Origin: Rhodovulum adriaticum
Lineage (GTDB): Bacteria; Pseudomonadota; Alphaproteobacteria; Rhodobacterales; Rhodobacteraceae
DNA length: 64,000 nucleotides
Direction of reading: 5' to 3'
NCBI RefSeq assembly: GCF_004345735.1
Contig: NZ_SLXL01000002.1
Location: 468,901 to 532,900 of the forward strand
Positions 62,544 to 64,000 of the stretch are shown piece after piece; position 1 is the first letter of the stretch, and every line of letters begins with the position of its first letter. A program made the position numbers and the translations under genes. The notes beneath the pieces were generated by a model, which was given only the letters and a program-made list of their open reading frames with translations, searched no databases and had not been told where the DNA came from.

Positions 62544-63265
62544 TCTTCACCCCCTTCGGCCGGCGCAGCCTCGGCGGGCGCCTCGGCGGCAACGGTTTTC
62601 ACCGCGGCAGGCAGCACCAGGTTCTCGGGCGCGGCTTTCTTGACCGCGTCCTTGATCGTCACCCAGCCGCCCTTGGCCCCGGGCACCGCGCCCTTGACCA
62701 TGATCAGCCCGCGGTCGGCGTCGGTCTTGACAACCTGCAGGTTCTGCGTGGTCACGCGCGCCGCGCCCATGTGGCCGGCCATCTTCTTGCCCTTGAACAC
62801 GCGGCCCGGGTCCTGACACTGACCGGTGGAGCCATGCGAACGGTGGCTGATCGACACACCGTGCGACGCCCGCAGGCCGCCGAAATTGTGCCGCTTCATC
62901 GCACCGGCAAAGCCCTTACCGATCGAGGTGCCGGACACGTCCACGAACTGCCCTTCGAGGTAATGATCGGCGGTGATCTCGGCACCGACATCGATCATGT
63001 TCTCGGGGGCCACGCGGAACTCGGCCAGCTTACGCTTGGGCGCGACGCTCGACTTGGCGAAATGCCCGCGCATCGGCGCCGACACCCGCTTGGCCCGGGC
63101 AGCGCCCGACCCCAGTTGCACGGCCGTATAGCCGTCTTTCTCGACCGTGCGCTGCGCCACGACCTGGCAGCCGTCAAGCTGCAACACGGTCACGGGCACC
63201 TGGCGGCCGTCCTCCATGAACAGCCGGGTCATGCCCAGCTTCTTTGCGATCACTCCAGAGCGCAT
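62540..63265 (-). CDS. rplC: 50S ribosomal protein L3
   Basis: 241 residues. [32 protein letters not shown] start and [49 protein letters not shown]. The C-terminus carries an extra Ala/Glu-rich tail of about 25 residues beyond the usual end, common in this order. Confidence 0.97.
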   Translation of the reverse strand: MRSGVIAKKLGMTRLFMEDGRQVPVTVLQLDGCQVVAQRTVEKDGYTAVQLGSGAARAKRVSAPMRGHFAKSSVAPKRKLAEFRVAPENMIDVGAEITADHYLEGQFVDVSGTSIGKGFAGAMKRHNFGGLRASHGVSISHRSHGSTGQCQDPGRVFKGKKMAGHMGAARVTTQNLQVVKTDADRGLIMVKGAVPGAKGGWVTIKDAVKKAAPENLVLPAAVKTVAAEAPAEAAPAEGGEE

Positions 63266-63279
63266 CTTTCCGTGCCCCC

Positions 63280-63588
63280 TTAAACCTTGATCTCGACATC
63301 AACGCCGGCGGCGAGGTCGAGCTTCATCAGCGCGTCCACGGTCTGCGGTGTCGGGTCGACGATGTCGAGCAGGCGCTTGTGCGTACGAATTTCCCACTGG
63401 TCGCGCGATTTCTTGTCCACGTGGGGACCGCGCAGAACAGTGAACTTCTCGATCTTGTTCGGCAGCGGAATCGGGCCGCGCACCTGGGCGCCGGTCCGTT
63501 TGGCCGTGTTCACGATCTCCTGCGTGCTGGCATCCAGAACGCGGTAGTCGAAGGCCTTCAGCCGAATGCGGATATTCTGACTTTGCAT
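63280..63588 (-). CDS. rpsJ: 30S ribosomal protein S10
   Basis: 102 residues, [64 protein letters not shown], standard. Heads the S10 gene series; tuf lies 55 bases upstream. Confidence 0.97.
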   Translation of the reverse strand: MQSQNIRIRLKAFDYRVLDASTQEIVNTAKRTGAQVRGPIPLPNKIEKFTVLRGPHVDKKSRDQWEIRTHKRLLDIVDPTPQTVDALMKLDLAAGVDVEIKV

Positions 63589-63643
63589 TTGTTTTGCCCT
63601 TCAGGCTGATGGGCGGACCTTTGGCCCGCCCGGCCTTTTGCGA

Positions 63644-64000
<357 letters not shown>

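Overview
The window is 64 kb of gene-dense chromosome with high G+C content from an alphaproteobacterium, most probably of the order Rhodobacterales. The evidence is an RpoHII-type heat-shock sigma factor, the short HisG/HisZ pair, an atypical alphaproteobacterial HisRS, the block murA-DUF2948-hisD-UPF0262-phosphatase, rsmI-yraN-gshB divergent from an LpoA-like lipoprotein, coaBC-dut-MoeB, and an FNR-type box. It is housekeeping chromosome. I found no phage, transposon, CRISPR array or obvious genomic island, and no gene-free stretch longer than about 250 bases.

Layout. 1-1.9 kb: the end of a Mn/Zn/Fe ABC importer (two permeases). 2.0-4.7 kb: a polar amino-acid importer (permease, binding protein, permease) with no ATPase beside it. 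4.7-8.2 kb (minus): hisS-hisZ-hisG, which covers tRNA-His charging and the first step of histidine synthesis. 8.2-12.7 kb: slyX, a sulfotransferase-like gene and dnaE. 12.9-17.6 kb: a complete nucleoside/BMP-type ABC importer ending at a strong terminator. 17.6-26.8 kb: a mixed block with a CBS-domain protein, two FAD amine/amino-acid oxidoreductases, a DUF938 methyltransferase, an AhpD-like protein behind an FNR-like box, EF-hand and cupin proteins, a 2-hydroxyacid dehydrogenase, an SH3 protein and a CDF metal exporter.

26.9-36.5 kb: MoeB/ThiF-like with a membrane anchor, dut, coaBC, a ChaN-like protein, rpoH (RpoHII), comM, gshB, yraN, rsmI and an LpoA-like lipoprotein. 36.6-42.7 kb: glnD, murJ, a rhomboid that appears to have lost its catalytic residues, and trpS. 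42.7-50 kb: an unrecognised membrane protein, two VOC proteins, a branched-chain aminotransferase, a UspA protein, an Nfu iron-sulfur protein behind a 17-bp palindrome, tsaB-rimI, and a TauE/SafE exporter with a TIGR02186 partner. 49.9-54.1 kb (minus): murA-DUF2948-hisD-UPF0262-phosphatase, preceded by a 47-residue gene. 54.2 kb: tRNA-Thr(GGT).

54.4-64 kb (minus): tuf (partial)-S10-spc ribosomal genes from rpsJ to rpmD. This block carries strong terminator-like hairpins after rplW and after rplP, and it stops at a terminator after rpmD, where rplO-secY would usually follow. It therefore looks divided into separately controlled segments.

Best candidates for new biology: a nearly identical 21-bp motif at two gene 3' ends; the pseudo-rhomboid; a low-G+C patch inside hisS; the sectioned ribosomal operon; and candidate RpoE-, Irr- and FNR-type sites upstream of rpoH, nfu and an AhpD-like gene.
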